DNA from: Pleurobrachia bachei | Taxonomy: Eukaryota; Ctenophora; Tentaculata; Cydippida; Pleurobrachiidae | Assembly (NCBI GenBank): GCA_000695325.1 | Contig: AVPN01000824.1 | Location: 1 to 26,741 of the forward strand | Length of the DNA stretch: 26,741 nt | Direction: 5' to 3' | Shown: positions 1 through 11,800 of the stretch, piece after piece | How the letters are laid out: each line of letters opens with the position of its first letter | Numbering within the stretch: the first letter of the stretch is position 1 | Notes under the pieces: model-generated | Told to the model about the DNA's origin: nothing | What the model saw: only the letters and a program-made list of their open reading frames with translations | Database searches by the model: none | Position numbers and translations under genes: made by a program

Positions 1-278
1 ACGCTGATCACTCTAGTGCCCTCGGTTTATTCTCTACTCCTTTCCAAAGACGGTTTTTTTCGTATAATCATATAACGGCTATGTGCGCATCTAATTATCC
101 AATTATCTAATTAACCTGATGAGATAGAGACTTATTCTAGCACCTACCCCCACTAATTCGAGGACGCTGATCACTCTAGTGCCCTCGGTTTATTCTCTAC
201 TCCTTTCCAAAGATAGTTTTTACCGTAGATCGCATTCGTCTTGGGCTATGTTTATGCAGGTGCTAAATAAACCCGGAA
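1..278. repeat. Direct repeat, 163-base period, at left edge
   Basis: About 50 bases starting ACGCTGATCACTCTAGTGCC at position 1 recur at 164-213. The period is 163, so this is probably the right-hand end of a tandem repeat that starts outside the window. The two copies diverge after TCCTTTCCAAAGA. No gene is visible in this stretch. Confidence 0.75.
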
Positions 279-428
279 ATGACCGATTTCTCCATCGCGG
301 TACCCGCGGTAAATTTTTTTGGTGGTTCTAAAGACCTATTGGAGTGCCCTAGAAGTGGAATCGCTTATAGATCAATTACTTCCTTTTTCAGCAACAAATC
401 GACATCATATGACTGGCCTATTATGCTA

Positions 429-1321
429 GCACTAGAATCGCACAGTAGTGCAGTGTATGATGTATTAATTTCATTTCAGGTCGCCACAGAGGTTGTTCAA
501 GTCCCATTTCCGATCCAATCACCCGTTCAAATCCAGTTTGGGGAGTTACACTTTGATCACGGTGTTGTCCGGCCGGATTCGAAGGTTAGAAGCGTTGTCA
601 TTTTATAAGTAAAGTCAAATGATAGCACTAGAATCGCACAGTAGTGCAGTGTATGATGTATTTTTATTTCAGGTCGCCACAGAGGTTGTCCCCGTCCAGA
701 CTGAATTGCCGGTAACTACCAATACTGTGAAAGATCGCGACTCAGATGAGCTGCCACTTGATCTACCAGCCCAACCAGTGAGTACACCATTCTTAATGAA
801 CCTAGTGGGAGCTAGCGGCCAGGCCATGTGGTATAGGTGCATGGCAGTAGCAGTATTATGCTAGCACTAGAATCGCACAGTAGTGCAGTGTATGATGTAT
901 TAATTTCATTTCAGGTCGCCACAGAGGTTGTCCCCGTCCAGACTGAATCGCCGGTTACTACCAATACTGTGAAAGATCGCGACTCAGATGAGCTGCCACT
1001 TGATCTACCAGCCCAACCAGTGAGTACACCAGGCGGAAGGAACCTAGTGGGAGCTATCGGCCAGGCCATGTGGTATAGGTGCAGGGGAGTAGCAGTATTA
1101 TGATAGCACTAGAATCGCACGGTAGTGCAGTGTATGATGTATTTTCATTTCAGGTCGCCACAGAGGTTGTCACAGAGGTATCAAAGCTGAACAATGTAAC
1201 AAGTCAGCAACTAACTGGACAGCGACACCCCCTAGAACCACCGTTTCCACAGCCACGATCATCTTCCCGTCAGCATCAACAGAAAACCTTCTATAACAAG
1301 CTGACTCAGACTAGTAAACAG
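429..1321 (+). repeat. Exon-cassette array, left block (cassettes 1-4)
   Basis: Four units of roughly 240 bases. Each has a hairpin motif GCACTAGAATCGCAC(A/G)GTAG (starts 429, 625, 864, 1106), then a short pyrimidine-rich link ending TTTCAG, then an exon-like open segment starting GTCGCCACAGAGGTTGT (V-A-T-E-V-V). Predicted exons are 480-584 (type II, donor AAG/GTTAGA), 673-777 and 915-1019 (type I, donor CCA/GTGAGT) and 1154-1321 (type III, donor CAG/GTACAG). All begin and end in phase 0; types I and II are each exactly 105 bases. Type I tails are acidic and rich in Asp, Glu and Pro; type II tails are hydrophobic and Gln-rich; the type III tail is Gln/Ser-rich and basic. I recognise no protein family. 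The repeat structure is seen directly; exon status is inferred from splice consensus and phase. Confidence 0.85.
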
Positions 1322-1370
1322 GTACAGTTACATTCAGTTTTAAAGCAAAATAGATTTTAAAGCAAAATAG

Positions 1371-1724
1371 AATTACATATACTGCGTGGGTGGAAACCAA
1401 AATAATTGGGAAATTGTTAGTATGGCACACCAATTAATTTACTATTTCCATCAGATGTACAAAAAGCAGTCCGTGATTCCTGATTCAATGGTATTGCCAC
1501 ATGCAAATGGTGCAGATGTAATCTTTTGTGGCAGGTTCATCCACTTCACCACTGAGCTACCAGGACTGGAGACACCCGTTTCAGAAGAGGTAGTTTATGG
1601 AGGTGGTAGGACAAGTCTTAAGAGGAAATCTTCATTCAGACGAAAATCCAGACAAAATCATAGCGCTGGCAAGCGCCCGGGGCCCAATCCTCCCTCCCCC
1701 CAACCATCACAGGGGGGGGGGTAA
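1371..1724 (+). pseudogene. Truncated first copy of the exon between array and Helitron
   Basis: This exon-like segment starts after CAAAATAG, 49 bases beyond the donor of the type III cassette, and is in phase 0 with it. It is a copy of 5424-5730: the shared duplication runs about 1099-1677 against 5152-5730. Identity stops after GGCAAGCGCC. The copy then runs into a C-rich motif (1685-1708) and G-rich DNA, where the frame carries on as low-complexity Pro/Gly residues to a stop at 1722-1724. I do not recognise the protein. It has aromatic-rich helical-looking stretches and a basic tail. It looks like a broken duplicate of the intact copy at 5424. Confidence 0.6.
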
Positions 1725-1960
1725 GGATTCAATAGGGGTGAGGGGATCGGGAGTCAAAAGGACAAAAGAGCCGAGGGGAGTGAAGAATGCAAATGAGGAT
1801 TCAATTATGTGGGGGCGACATGAGTCAATAGGGGGCGAGGAGAGTCATTAGGGGGTGATGAGAGTCAATAAGCCATAGAGCTTTACTTTTGCTAGGGTAT
1901 CAATGGGATTAGGGTGCAGGGAGGGGCGGGAGGTGTTGAGAAGAGTCAATAGAGTGTGAG
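1709..1960. repeat. G-rich degenerate short repeat
   Basis: The plus strand is a run of purine-rich units resembling GAGTCAATAGGGGGCGAGG, repeated with much variation (for example around 1724, 1752, 1825, 1845, 1860 and 1945). There are several runs of four to ten G. It lies directly after the breakpoint of the truncated duplicate and could form G-quadruplexes. The remaining bases to 2127 are AT-rich with no coding signal, apart from a pyrimidine tract and CTTAG acceptor before the SGNH exon. Confidence 0.65.
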
Positions 1961-2127
1961 AGGAGTTTTTTGGTCTTTGCCTGGGCTCTCTAGTCCTTAT
2001 TATATTTCTTATGATTGAACTAGCTGTTGAACCTTCGGTGAGTTGATTGTAATCTTATTTCTACTGTCTGTGTCTGTTTTAAACAATTTATGCTGATTTC
2101 AGCCGATTTTATATTGACTTTTCTTAG

Positions 2128-2748
2128 GTGGTCGTGCTTTCTGACAGTCTGTTCAAGTACTTTGATAAGAAGCCATTACCTGCCCATGTGACCAACTTGT
2201 TCGTTAGTGGTGACAGGGTCGAGAAAATGACCTACCGTGTTAAAAATCTGCCTGTCGATAACTCAGTTGATGATATCATTGTCATGGTCGGCACAAACGA
2301 CCTCTGGCAACGATTTTCCTATTACACCTTCGCCAAATTCTACCACATCCTTATTGCGTGTATTACTCACACATGGCCCTCTGCTGATGTCCATTGCTGT
2401 CATATTCCACCGAGAACTCATCAGCGCCAGAGAGGGAAGCCATGAAATGCCTAACATAAGTTGACGATTTGCTTGTAACTTGCTATGTATTATCATTAAT
2501 CATATATGGCCGAGAAGAGTTGATTAATACTGTTAATGTCTTGTTCAGTTGCACCGTACATCAAGATGTATAATGATGCAATCACGACTACTGCTGATCA
2601 GTTTGGTTCTTTTGTGGTGCCCGTTCCGTCTGGTTGGAGAGATCATGTTCATTTAGCAAGGGATGGCCTCCACCTTGGATACCCTGGTATCCAATTGTAT
2701 CGAAAGGCCACTATGGCATCTGTTATGAAAAAGGTAAATGATAATTAA
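2128..2748 (+). CDS. SGNH/GDSL-hydrolase-like fragment, two exons, possibly frameshifted
   Basis: Two open segments together carry the blocks of the SGNH (GDSL esterase/lipase) fold. The first, 2128-2445, follows a good acceptor (TTTTCTTAG). It has LSDSLF with the candidate nucleophile Ser at 2146 (the usual GDS is SDS here) and MVGTNDLW, the GxND block, near 2287-2304. The second starts after TTGTTCAG at about 2544 and contains DGLHLGYPG (Asp codon 2662, His codon 2671), the C-terminal Asp-His block. It ends either at the TAA at 2746 or at a donor AAG/GTAAAT after 2733, in phase 0 like the cassettes that follow. No clean donor joins the two parts: the first frame hits a stop at 2443 just after a GGG run, so a one-base frameshift there is plausible. 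Such hydrolase domains are known as passengers in some transposons (for example CR1-type LINE ORF1). The role here is unknown, and the gene is probably partial or decayed. Confidence 0.6.
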
Positions 2749-2847
2749 AATTAGTTAGGTGTAAGTAACCATATATGGTTAACATTGCGTGATCATGATT
2801 CATATCTGGTATGTCTCAGTAGTTGTGGTAGTAGCAGTATTATGCTA

Positions 2848-5374
2848 GCACTAGAATCGCACAGTAGTGCAGTAGTAGTATCAGTGCTAATAGTGTGTCC
2901 TGTTTGTTTACGCTATTATAAACCATAATATATTTCATTGCAGGTCGCCACAGAGGTTGTCCCCGTCCAGACTGAAGTTCCAGGACTACTCTTCAGTCAA
3001 CACGGTTTGGGCAACCCTCCGGTACTCAATATGAAGCATAATCAGTCATCTGTCCTTTTAAAGACTACACATTTTATACGTTGGTCAGACGATATTATTT
3101 CCGTTAAAATTGGTGACAGTGTTATAAATAATCCTAACCAAGATTCGAAGGTTAGAAGCGTTGTCATTTTATAAGTAAAGTCAAATGATAGCACTAGAAT
3201 CGCACAGTAGTGCAGTGTATGATGTATTTTTATTTCAGGTCGCCACAGAGGTTGTCCCCGTCCAGACTGAATTGCCGGTAACTACCAATACTGTGAAAGA
3301 TCGCGACTCAGATGAGCTGCCACTTGATCTACCAGCCCCCCCAGTGAGTACACCATTCTTAATGAACCTAGTGGGAGCTATCGGCCAGGCCATGTGGTAT
3401 AGGTGCATTGCAGTAGCAGTATTATGCTAGCACTAGAATCGCACAGTAGTGCAGTGTATGATGTATTTTTATTTCAGGTCGCCACAGAGGTTGTCCCCGT
3501 CCAGACTGAATCGCCGGTTACTACCAATACTGTGAAAGATCGCGACTCCGATGAGCTGCCACTTGATCTACCAGCCCAACCAGTGAGTACACCATTCTTA
3601 ATGAACCTAGTGTGAGCTATCGGCCAGGCCATGTGGTATAGGTGCATTGCAGTAGCAGTATTATGCTAGCACTAGAATCGCACAGTAGTGCAGTAGTAGT
3701 ATCAGTGCTAATAGTGTGTCCTGTTTGTTTACGCTATTATAAACCATAATATATTTCATTTCAGGTCGCCACAGAGGTTGTTCAAGTCCCATTTCCGATC
3801 CAATCACCCGTTCAAATCCAGTTTGGGGAGTTACACTTTGATCACGGTGTTGTCCGGCCGGATTCGAAGGTTAGAAGCGTTGTCATTTTATAAGTAAAGT
3901 CAAATGATAGCACTAGAATCGCACAGTAGTGCAGTAGTAGTATCAGTGCTAATAGTGTGTCCTGTTTGTTTACGCTATTATAAACCATAATATATTTCAT
4001 TTCAGGTCGCCACAGAGGTTGTTCAAGTCCCATTTCCGATCCAATCACCCGTTCAAATCCAGTTTGGGGAGTTACACTTTGATCACGGTGTTGTCCGGCC
4101 GGATTCGAAGGTTAGAAGCGTTGTCATTTTATAAGTAAAGTCAAATGATAGCACTAGAATCGCACAGTAGTGCAGTGTATGATGTATTTTTATTTCAGGT
4201 CGCCACAGAGGTTGTCCCCGTCCAGACTGAATCGCCGGTTACTACCAATACTGTGAAAGATCGCGACTCAGATGAGCTGCCACTTGATCTACCAGCCCAA
4301 CCAGTGAGTACACCATTCTTAATGAACCTAGTGGGAGCTATCGGCCAGGCCATGTGGTATAGGTGCATTGCAGTAGCAGTATTATGCTAGCACTAGAATC
4401 GCACAGTAGTGCAGTAGTAGTATCAGTGCTAATAGTGTGTCCTGTTTGTTTACGCTATTATAAACCATAATATATTTCATTTCAGGTCGCCACAGAGGTT
4501 GTTCAAGTCCCATTTCCGATCCAATCACCCGTTCAAATCCAGTTTGGGGAGTTACACTTTGATCACGGTGTTGTCCGGCCGGATTCGAAGGTTAGAAGCG
4601 TTGTCATTTTATAAGTAAAGTCAAATGATAGCACTAGAATCGCACAGTAGTGCAGTAGTAGTATCAGTGCTAATAGTGTGTCCTGTTTGTTTACGCTATT
4701 ATAAACCATAATATATTTCATTTCAGGTCGCCACAGAGGTTGTTCAAGTCCCATTTCCGATCCAATCACCCGTTCAAATCCAGTTTGGGGAGTTACACTT
4801 TGATCACGGTGTTGTCCGGCCGGATTCGAAGGTTAGAAGCGTTGTCATTTTATAAGTAAAGTCAAATGATAGCACTAGAATCGCACAGTAGTGCAGTAGT
4901 AGTATCAGTGATAATAGTGTGTCCTGTTTGTTTCCGCTATTATAAACCATAATATATTTCATTTCAGGTCGCCACAGAGGTTGTCCCCGTCCAGACTGAA
5001 TCGCCGGTAACTACCAATACTGTGAAAGATCGCGACTCAGATGAGCTGCCACTTGATCTACCAGCCCAACCAGTGAGTACACCATTCTTAATGAACCTAG
5101 TGGGAGCTATCGGCCAGGCCATGTGGTATAGGTGCATGGTAGTAGCAGTATTATGATAGCACTAGAATCGCACGGTAGTGCAGTGTATGATGTATTTTCA
5201 TTTCAGGTCGCCACAGAGGTTGTCACAGAGGTATCAAAGCTGAACAATGTAACAAGTCAGCAACTAACTGGACAGCGACACCCCCTAGAACCACCGTTTC
5301 CACAGCCACGATCATCTTCCCGTCAGCATCAACAGAAAACCTTCTATAACAAGCTGACTCAGACTAGTAAACAG
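2848..5374 (+). repeat. Exon-cassette array, right block (cassettes 5-14)
   Basis: Ten more VATEVV cassettes precede the Helitron. Hairpin motifs occur about every 240-290 bases (starts 2848, 3191, 3430, 3669, 3910, 4151, 4390, 4631, about 4871, about 5159). Predicted exons: type IV 2944-3150; type I 3239-3343, 3478-3582, 4199-4303 and 4968-5072; type II 3765-3869, 4006-4110, 4486-4590 and 4727-4831; type III 5207-5374. Upstream links come in a short form (GTATGATGTAT...) and a long form (AGTAGTATCAGTGCTAATAG...). The long form precedes all type II units in this block, type IV and the last type I. Copies are nearly identical, with scattered point changes such as GTGGGAGC to GTGTGAGC after cassette 7. 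All predicted exons keep phase 0. The order is a mosaic of short and long links and different tails, not a simple tandem repeat. Confidence 0.85.
2944..3150 (+). CDS. Chimeric cassette (type IV) with a captured piece of the membrane-protein exon
   Basis: This 207-base predicted exon (69 codons, phase 0 at both ends) has three parts. The head 2944-2976 is the type I head ending in PVQTE. The core 2977-3142 is identical to 17322-17487 inside exon 7 of the membrane-protein gene. The tail from 3143 (GATTCGAAG, then GTTAGA) is the type II tail. The reading frame matches the parent frame at both joins. The captured piece begins and ends inside the parent exon, not at splice sites, so it looks like DNA-level template switching or gene conversion. 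Function is unknown. Confidence 0.7.
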
Positions 5375-5423
5375 GTACAGTTACATTCAGTTTTAAAGCA
5401 AAATAGATTTTAAAGCAAAATAG

Positions 5424-5750
5424 AATTACATATACTGCGTGGGTGGAAACCAAAATAATTGGGAAATTGTTAGTATGGCACACCAATTAATTTACTATTT
5501 CCATCAGATGTACAAAAAGCAGTCCGTGATTCCTGATTCAATGGTATTGCCACATGCAAATGGTGCAGATGTAATCTTTTGTGGCAGGTTCATCCACTTC
5601 ACCACTGAGCTACCAGGACTGGAGACACCCGTTTCAGAAGAGGTAGTTTATGGAGGTGGTAGGACAAGTCTTAAGAGGAAATCTTCATTCAGACGAAAAT
5701 CCAGACAAAATCATAGCGCTGGCAAGCGCCAATCACATTTATTCTATTAA
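5424..5750 (+). CDS. Exon between cassette array and Helitron exon, unknown domain
   Basis: This is the intact copy of the segment at 1371. It is open from a predicted acceptor at 5424 (after AAGCAAAATAG) in phase 0 with the type III cassette that ends at 5374; the intron would be only 49 bases. The frame stays open to a stop ending at 5750. Donors that fit the Helitron exon (which needs phase 1) are at 5656 (TATGGAG/GTGGTA) and 5659 (GGAGGTG/GTAGGA). A phase-0 donor lies at 5643. The product has a Tyr/His/Met-rich helical-looking part and a basic Arg/Lys/Ser tail. I do not recognise the domain. The 145 bases that follow (5731-5875) look like intron, ending in the strong tract CTTCCCCCCAG. 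Confidence 0.5.
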   Translation, partial: NYIYCVGGNQNNWEIVSMAHQLIYYFHQMYKKQSVIPDSMVLPHANGADVIFCGRFIHFTTELPGLETPVSEEVVYGGGRTSLKRKSSFRRKSRQNHSAGKRQSHLFY

Positions 5751-5875
5751 TTTGCATTATTATGATCTTATTTTCTAACTCTTTCTATATTTATAGTTTC
5801 GTTTTACTACCAAAAACATTAGTTGATACTTCATAAAGATCAGATTATCTGTACTAACTTTTTCCTTCCCCCCAG

Positions 5876-8800
5876 TTACTACTCAACCGACCACTAACAA
5901 TGACGAGAACTTTGCGGATATAATAGATGAGGCTGACGCTCTTAATGCCCTACCTCAAGAAGCGATTACTGTAGATACATTATCAAAGTATACAAGGTAT
6001 AATAGATCAGAAAAAGGACTGAAACGTTCACGGAACCGTTCATTGTCACAGCCTCACAGTACCAGTCATACCATTCAGTCTCACAGTAGCAAGCAACGTA
6101 ACCAATCACAACCGGCCATTACCCCTGTATCCAAGCATGTCACATATAATCGTTCAGAGAAGGGGGCTGCACGGAAAGCGTCTTATCTAGTTAGACCTGG
6201 TCGAATTGAACACATGAAAGCACTTGATGCACGTAGATCAAGGGTAAAAAAAGCACGGAAGCGAAGCGGGGACCGTTGGTTAAAGCATTACGCTCTGTAT
6301 CTGCGACGGCGATCACGGGTGCATCAGGAATCTAAGGACCGGTTAAATAGAAGGAAAGGTATCAAGGCTAGAGGGCTTAGAATGCGTAATATTATTCGTG
6401 GTAACATTTCATTTCCCGTTGATTTTGATATACGTGGGTGCAATAGAAAAGTGGCACTATCTGTGATTAGAAGTCATGATACATCCAGAACTCCTGAGTC
6501 AGTTACTCGTTCTTTTAGACTTAATAAGTCTACAATCATTCATGGGAGGTCTAAGTGCCGATTGCCCATTTTGCCTTCGAGCCGTGACAATATTGTAGTC
6601 AAGTCCAAGTCTCGGATGGGTACTGCATCTCGTGCAAACTTCTACATAGCGGCACAGAAAACATTAGGTAATGCTCTTGGACACTTTGGTCGTTCTACCT
6701 TACACAATATCAATAAAGTACTGTTTGATGAAGCCCCACCCCCTAAGCCAATTCGTTCTAAAAACGTTATGGTTGCCCGTATATGTAAGTCATTAATCGG
6801 TAGATGTCTTGAACGGCGTGACCAGTGGGTTAAGATTATATATTCTGCCACTAGTGATCTTATTGACAATGCCGCTGCTATCCTAGCAAAACAGGATCTA
6901 ACAAATATGGAAGACTCTGAACTTCTTGGGGGTGCTACTCATGGGGTCGGTTTTGAACCATTCTTTCCTCAGCACAGTTTTCTTAATGGCAAGCATTATA
7001 AGTTTGATAAAAGCAAGGGTAGTTCACCTTGTACGGTGGATTGCATTCCCGCAGATCAGGACGATATCCAGGCCTTTAAGGAGTTTCTCTCAATTGTTGA
7101 GTGTTCTAGTGTTTCTAGGGGCAGGGAGCTGTCTATGTTACTGGTTAAGTGTTCCAACCAACTTACCAGGTCTAGTGAGCAGGACCGTTATTTGCTAAAT
7201 GTTGAGCACAGCAATCATCCTGAAACCTGTTACCGTCCTCAGAGTCTTTGTAACAGCAAGCTTGTCCTATTAAAACGACTTGCTGTTCATTATGCTGTAC
7301 CCAGGCAATTTCTTACTTGTGTCAGTCGACTTAACATGGCGCACAATTTTATATGTGATCTCGATTCTGCTGTATCGGCGGGCGATATTGAATATCTAGT
7401 GAAGCTTTTAGCGTACATTCCTTATATTAGTCCTACTATTATTAAACTAGATAGGTGTTCTGTTCATGTGAATGAAGACACAATGAACGAAAAATATGGT
7501 TCTCATTTTCAGACATTTGTCGAGAGTATTTCCAATCTCTCCGAGACCGCGTGTGTTTCTTGTACCCGTTTAATACTTGATTCTGAATCAATCCTTCTGA
7601 CTCCACGTATCATTACCCCCCGTCTTAAGAATCCTATGTCTGGCTATAGCAAACTATTTCAGTATCTTAACGCGGCTGATCGCAAACGAAAAGGTTATAA
7701 TCCTGTATCGAAGCTCGAAGGGATGCGAGTTTGCAATTATTGTCACCCACGTCTTATAAAGGGGGAAGTTCCTAGGATTGGAATAGAGAACCATATGGAT
7801 CCTGGTGTTGTGCCGGAATGTATTCGCAAGCTCACTCAGATTGAGCTTATGTTTATCAAACCCATGTCAATGTATCAGAGCATTACGTACTGCGGAGCAG
7901 TTGGGGGATATGTTAGGAAATCAGAACAGCAGAGGCGTGCGAAAGGTCATGCAATCTATCTTCCGGTACCACTTAACGACACTATTGAAAAACTAATGAT
8001 TTGTTCTGGAAAACCTAGGAAGCTTATAGATATTCCTAGTCATGTGAAGTTAATTGGTATTCCAAAGGCCGATAGAAGTACCTGGATGAGGTTAATTAAT
8101 ATCAATCTCATTTATGAGTGCCTGCAGTGGCTAAAAGCCAACAATCCTAATTATAGTGATATTGTGATTCCAGAGTCAGCAGACTGCCTTTTAGACTTTT
8201 TAGCCGATATCCCTACTAGTGACGAGTCATCTAACGGCAACTGTTCTAATGGCAGTCATCATTCAGGCGATGTTCCTTCTGTGATCGTTAGTCAAGGGAA
8301 TGGTAGCAATAGTACCGACGAGCTAGTTTCCATCGATTTAGACGCGACTTCTGATGAAGTTGGGGCTCCAGGTGTCAAGGGGTGCGCAGGGGCTAGTAGG
8401 AAAAGGGCTTTGGTGGATGACAGCAGTTGCGAGGAGGCCGAGCCCAGCTCTAAGCGTGGTGGTATGGCAGATATTGCTACCACCAATGTAATTTTAGATA
8501 TCTGCCGCCGACTTATAGCTAGTTGTACTCTTTGTAAAAAATGCAGAGTGGATATTAACAAAACTAGGTTAGACCTTGGGACCTTCGGTTATGTTACATA
8601 TAGTTCTAGTGATCTCCGGAAACTGCTTTGTGATTTACGCCTTTCTTATTTAAGTCTCAATTGTAGAAGTGTCGTTTGTAGTATAAGTAATTGTAATGCT
8701 CCTTTGAATGGCCGTAAAAAAGTGTTGAAAAGGGTAGGGAAATCCAAAAATATTGCCTGCAATATTGACAGCTTTTGCTCAACCGTGGAACTAATTAGAC

Positions 8801-11800
8801 AGAATTATAGTAGGGCTATGGAAATACTGGATCACCTTCTAATAGCTAACCAAATATGCAAAGGGTGTCTCTCATGGTTGTCTAAAAAAACAGCAGTACC
8901 TGATGCAGCCTTCATGCTCGTTAGTATCAACTCAACTAAACCTATTTTAAACATTTACCTTTTATCTGAAAGGCTTTATGCATACCTTAATAACATGAAA
9001 TGTTTAAATGGTTTAAAGGCCAGTGGACAGTGTCATCATTGCCTAGGTGTCGTTCCAGATGAGTTGAGTAAGCAATTGTTTAATTCAACTGACTATATCT
9101 CCAGTGAGGAGGGTATCAATGGTGCAACTTCTATGTTTCAGCAATTGTCTCAATTAATTAACTGTACTCGTTCATCTTGCGATAGTTCAACCTTACCGAG
9201 ACGAAAGAATGCTGGTGGATGTGACACTGGTCCGGTCAAAAGTTCTAATCTTGACTCTGCAAAAACCAATAAGGATATTGATACTGATATTGATACTGAA
9301 AGCAATTCATCTCTTTCGAAATCCTTATCAGGTTCTGCAGCAGAAAGTGCAGTTTCTTTTGATTCGTTTCCAGGTCTAAGTGACATCAATGATGATGTCA
9401 TTAAAAATGGAGTTGCTAGTAGGAAAAGGGCTTTGGTGGATGACAGCAGTTGCGAGGAGGCCGAGCCCAGCTCTAAGCGTGGTGGTATGGCAGATATTGC
9501 TACCACCAATGTAATTTTAGATATCTGCCGCCGACTTATAGCTAGTTGTACTCTTTGTAAAAAATGCAGAGTGGATATTAACAAAACTAGGTTAGACCTT
9601 GGGACCTTCGGTTATGTTACATATAGTTCTAGTGATCTCCGGAAACTGCTTTGTGATTTACGCCTTTCTTATTTAAGTCTCAATTGTAGAAGTGTCGTTT
9701 GTAGTATAAGTAATTGTAATGCTCCTTTGAATGGCCGTAAAAAAGTGTTGAAAAGGGTAGGGAAATCCAAAAATATTGCCTGCAATATTGACAGCTTTTG
9801 CTCAACCGTGGAACTAATTAGACAGAATTATATTAGGTCTATGGAAATACTGGATCACCTTCTAATAGCTAACCAAATATGCAAAGGGTGTCTCTCATGG
9901 TTGTCTAAAAAAACAGCAGTACCTGATGCAGCCTTCATGCTCGTTAGTATCAACTCAACTAAACCTATTTTAAACATTTACCTTTTATCTGAAAGGCTTT
10001 ATGCATACCTTAATAACATGAAATGTTTAAATGGTTTAAAGGCCAGTGGACAGTGTCATCATTGCCTAGGTGTCGTTCCAGATGAGTTGAGTAAGCAATT
10101 GTTTAATTCAACTGACTATATCTCCAGTGAGGAGGGTATCAATGGTGCAACTTCTATGTTTCAGCAATTGTCTCAATTAATTAACTGTACTCGTTCATCT
10201 TGCGATAGTTCAACCTTACCGAGACGAAAGAATGCTGGTGGATGTGACACTGGTCCGGTCAAAAGTTCTAATCTTGACTCTGCAAAAACCAATAAGGATA
10301 TTGATACTGATATTGATACTGAAAGCAATTCATCTCTTTCGAAATCCTTATCAGGTTCTGCAGCAGAAAGTGCAGTTTCTTTTGATTCGTTTCCAGGTCT
10401 AAGTGACATCAATGATGATGTCATTAAAAATGGTCCAATGATCGAAAAAATGAACCGTGATGACTTTCTTAACTTTGTTGATAGTTACACGGTTACAGGT
10501 ATAGATCAGCAAACGGACGACCCGTACACTGATTTATACAAACTTTTAAAAGTCGATAGCAAGCCTGGGGATTTTAACGATCCCCTTATTGAAAATTTGT
10601 GTTTTCCAGAATTGTTCCCATTTGGCGAAGGCACCAAGTCGGATGCTAGGGGGGAAGATAGCGATGCCAAAGTCGGTCATTTACTTTACGAGAAAGCTAG
10701 GTTGCTATCAGAAAATGGGACGTTTAGGAGAAATATTCCTTACCTTTTTTATCTTGCGTCTCAAAATGAGAAGAGAAAAATTGGTCAAGGAATATCTGCT
10801 GCCTTGCGTAATGTGTCTGGATTTGGTAGTCTCACATCTCGCCAAATTCTGGATATGATCCAGAACAATGACGAGAAATTAATACGCCACATGACTAGGA
10901 CCATGTCTAATATTCCTGGTACTGAGCAGTACTTTAGTTCTGCAAAAGTTAAACTTAGGGCCCAAACTGAGAAATTTGGACCACCAACATTCTTCGTTAC
11001 CTGCAGCCCTGCCGAATTTGACTGGAAGGAGCTAACTGCTCATTTACGGGAGCGCAATAAGGATATTCCTGATGTTGATAGACTTTCGGATAGCGAACTT
11101 ATAGCAAGGGATCCTGTTACCGCGTCGTCATACATACATCGCAAATTCGATGCTCTGTTAAAGTTTATAGTGGAATCTAAATGCCTGGGCGAGGTTAAAA
11201 GCTGGTTTGTGAGGCATGAGTACCAGACTCGTGGTACGGTACATTATCATTTTCTTTTATGGATTAAGGATGCTCCTGTAATTGGTAAGGATAGCGATGA
11301 GAATGTTGCCAATTTTCTAAGTGAACGTATTACTTGTCGTATCCCTGATGCTGTTAACGAACCAAAACTACATAGGATAGTTACTAAGTTCCAGAAACAC
11401 CGGTGTGGGCCTTACTGTAAGAAAAAGTTTAGGCATAGGAATGGCCACTTTATATCTACACAGTGCAGGTTTTCATTTCCTCGTAGTCCATCAAAGGTCT
11501 TCAAGTTGCACGATGTTAAGGATACTATAGTTGGGCGGCGTTCAGGCAACTTGAAGAAACGTCTCTATAGCTTACCGCGAACGAAGGATGAGGTCAACAT
11601 CAATGATTATAATGCAGTTATTTCATATTTATGGGAAGGTAATATTGATATCCAGTTCCTTTCGGAGAAATCATTCAGTGTCTCGGCATATGTTAGCAAA
11701 TACTGCCTTAAGGCCGAGAAGAGTAATCTAAACTTCTCAATTGAAAACACTACTGGTAACAACATGACTGCAAATCAGCAATTTCATAAATTTGTATACA

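Noticed and set aside
3842-4769. Two identical 68-residue minus-strand open frames (3842-4048 and 4563-4769)
   Set aside because: They are antisense shadows of the repeated type II cassette and long link, duplicated only because the cassettes are.
8292-9584. Minus-strand open frames inside the Helitron modules
   Set aside because: They repeat exactly with the duplicated module and again at 18537-18806, and have no support beyond antisense openness.
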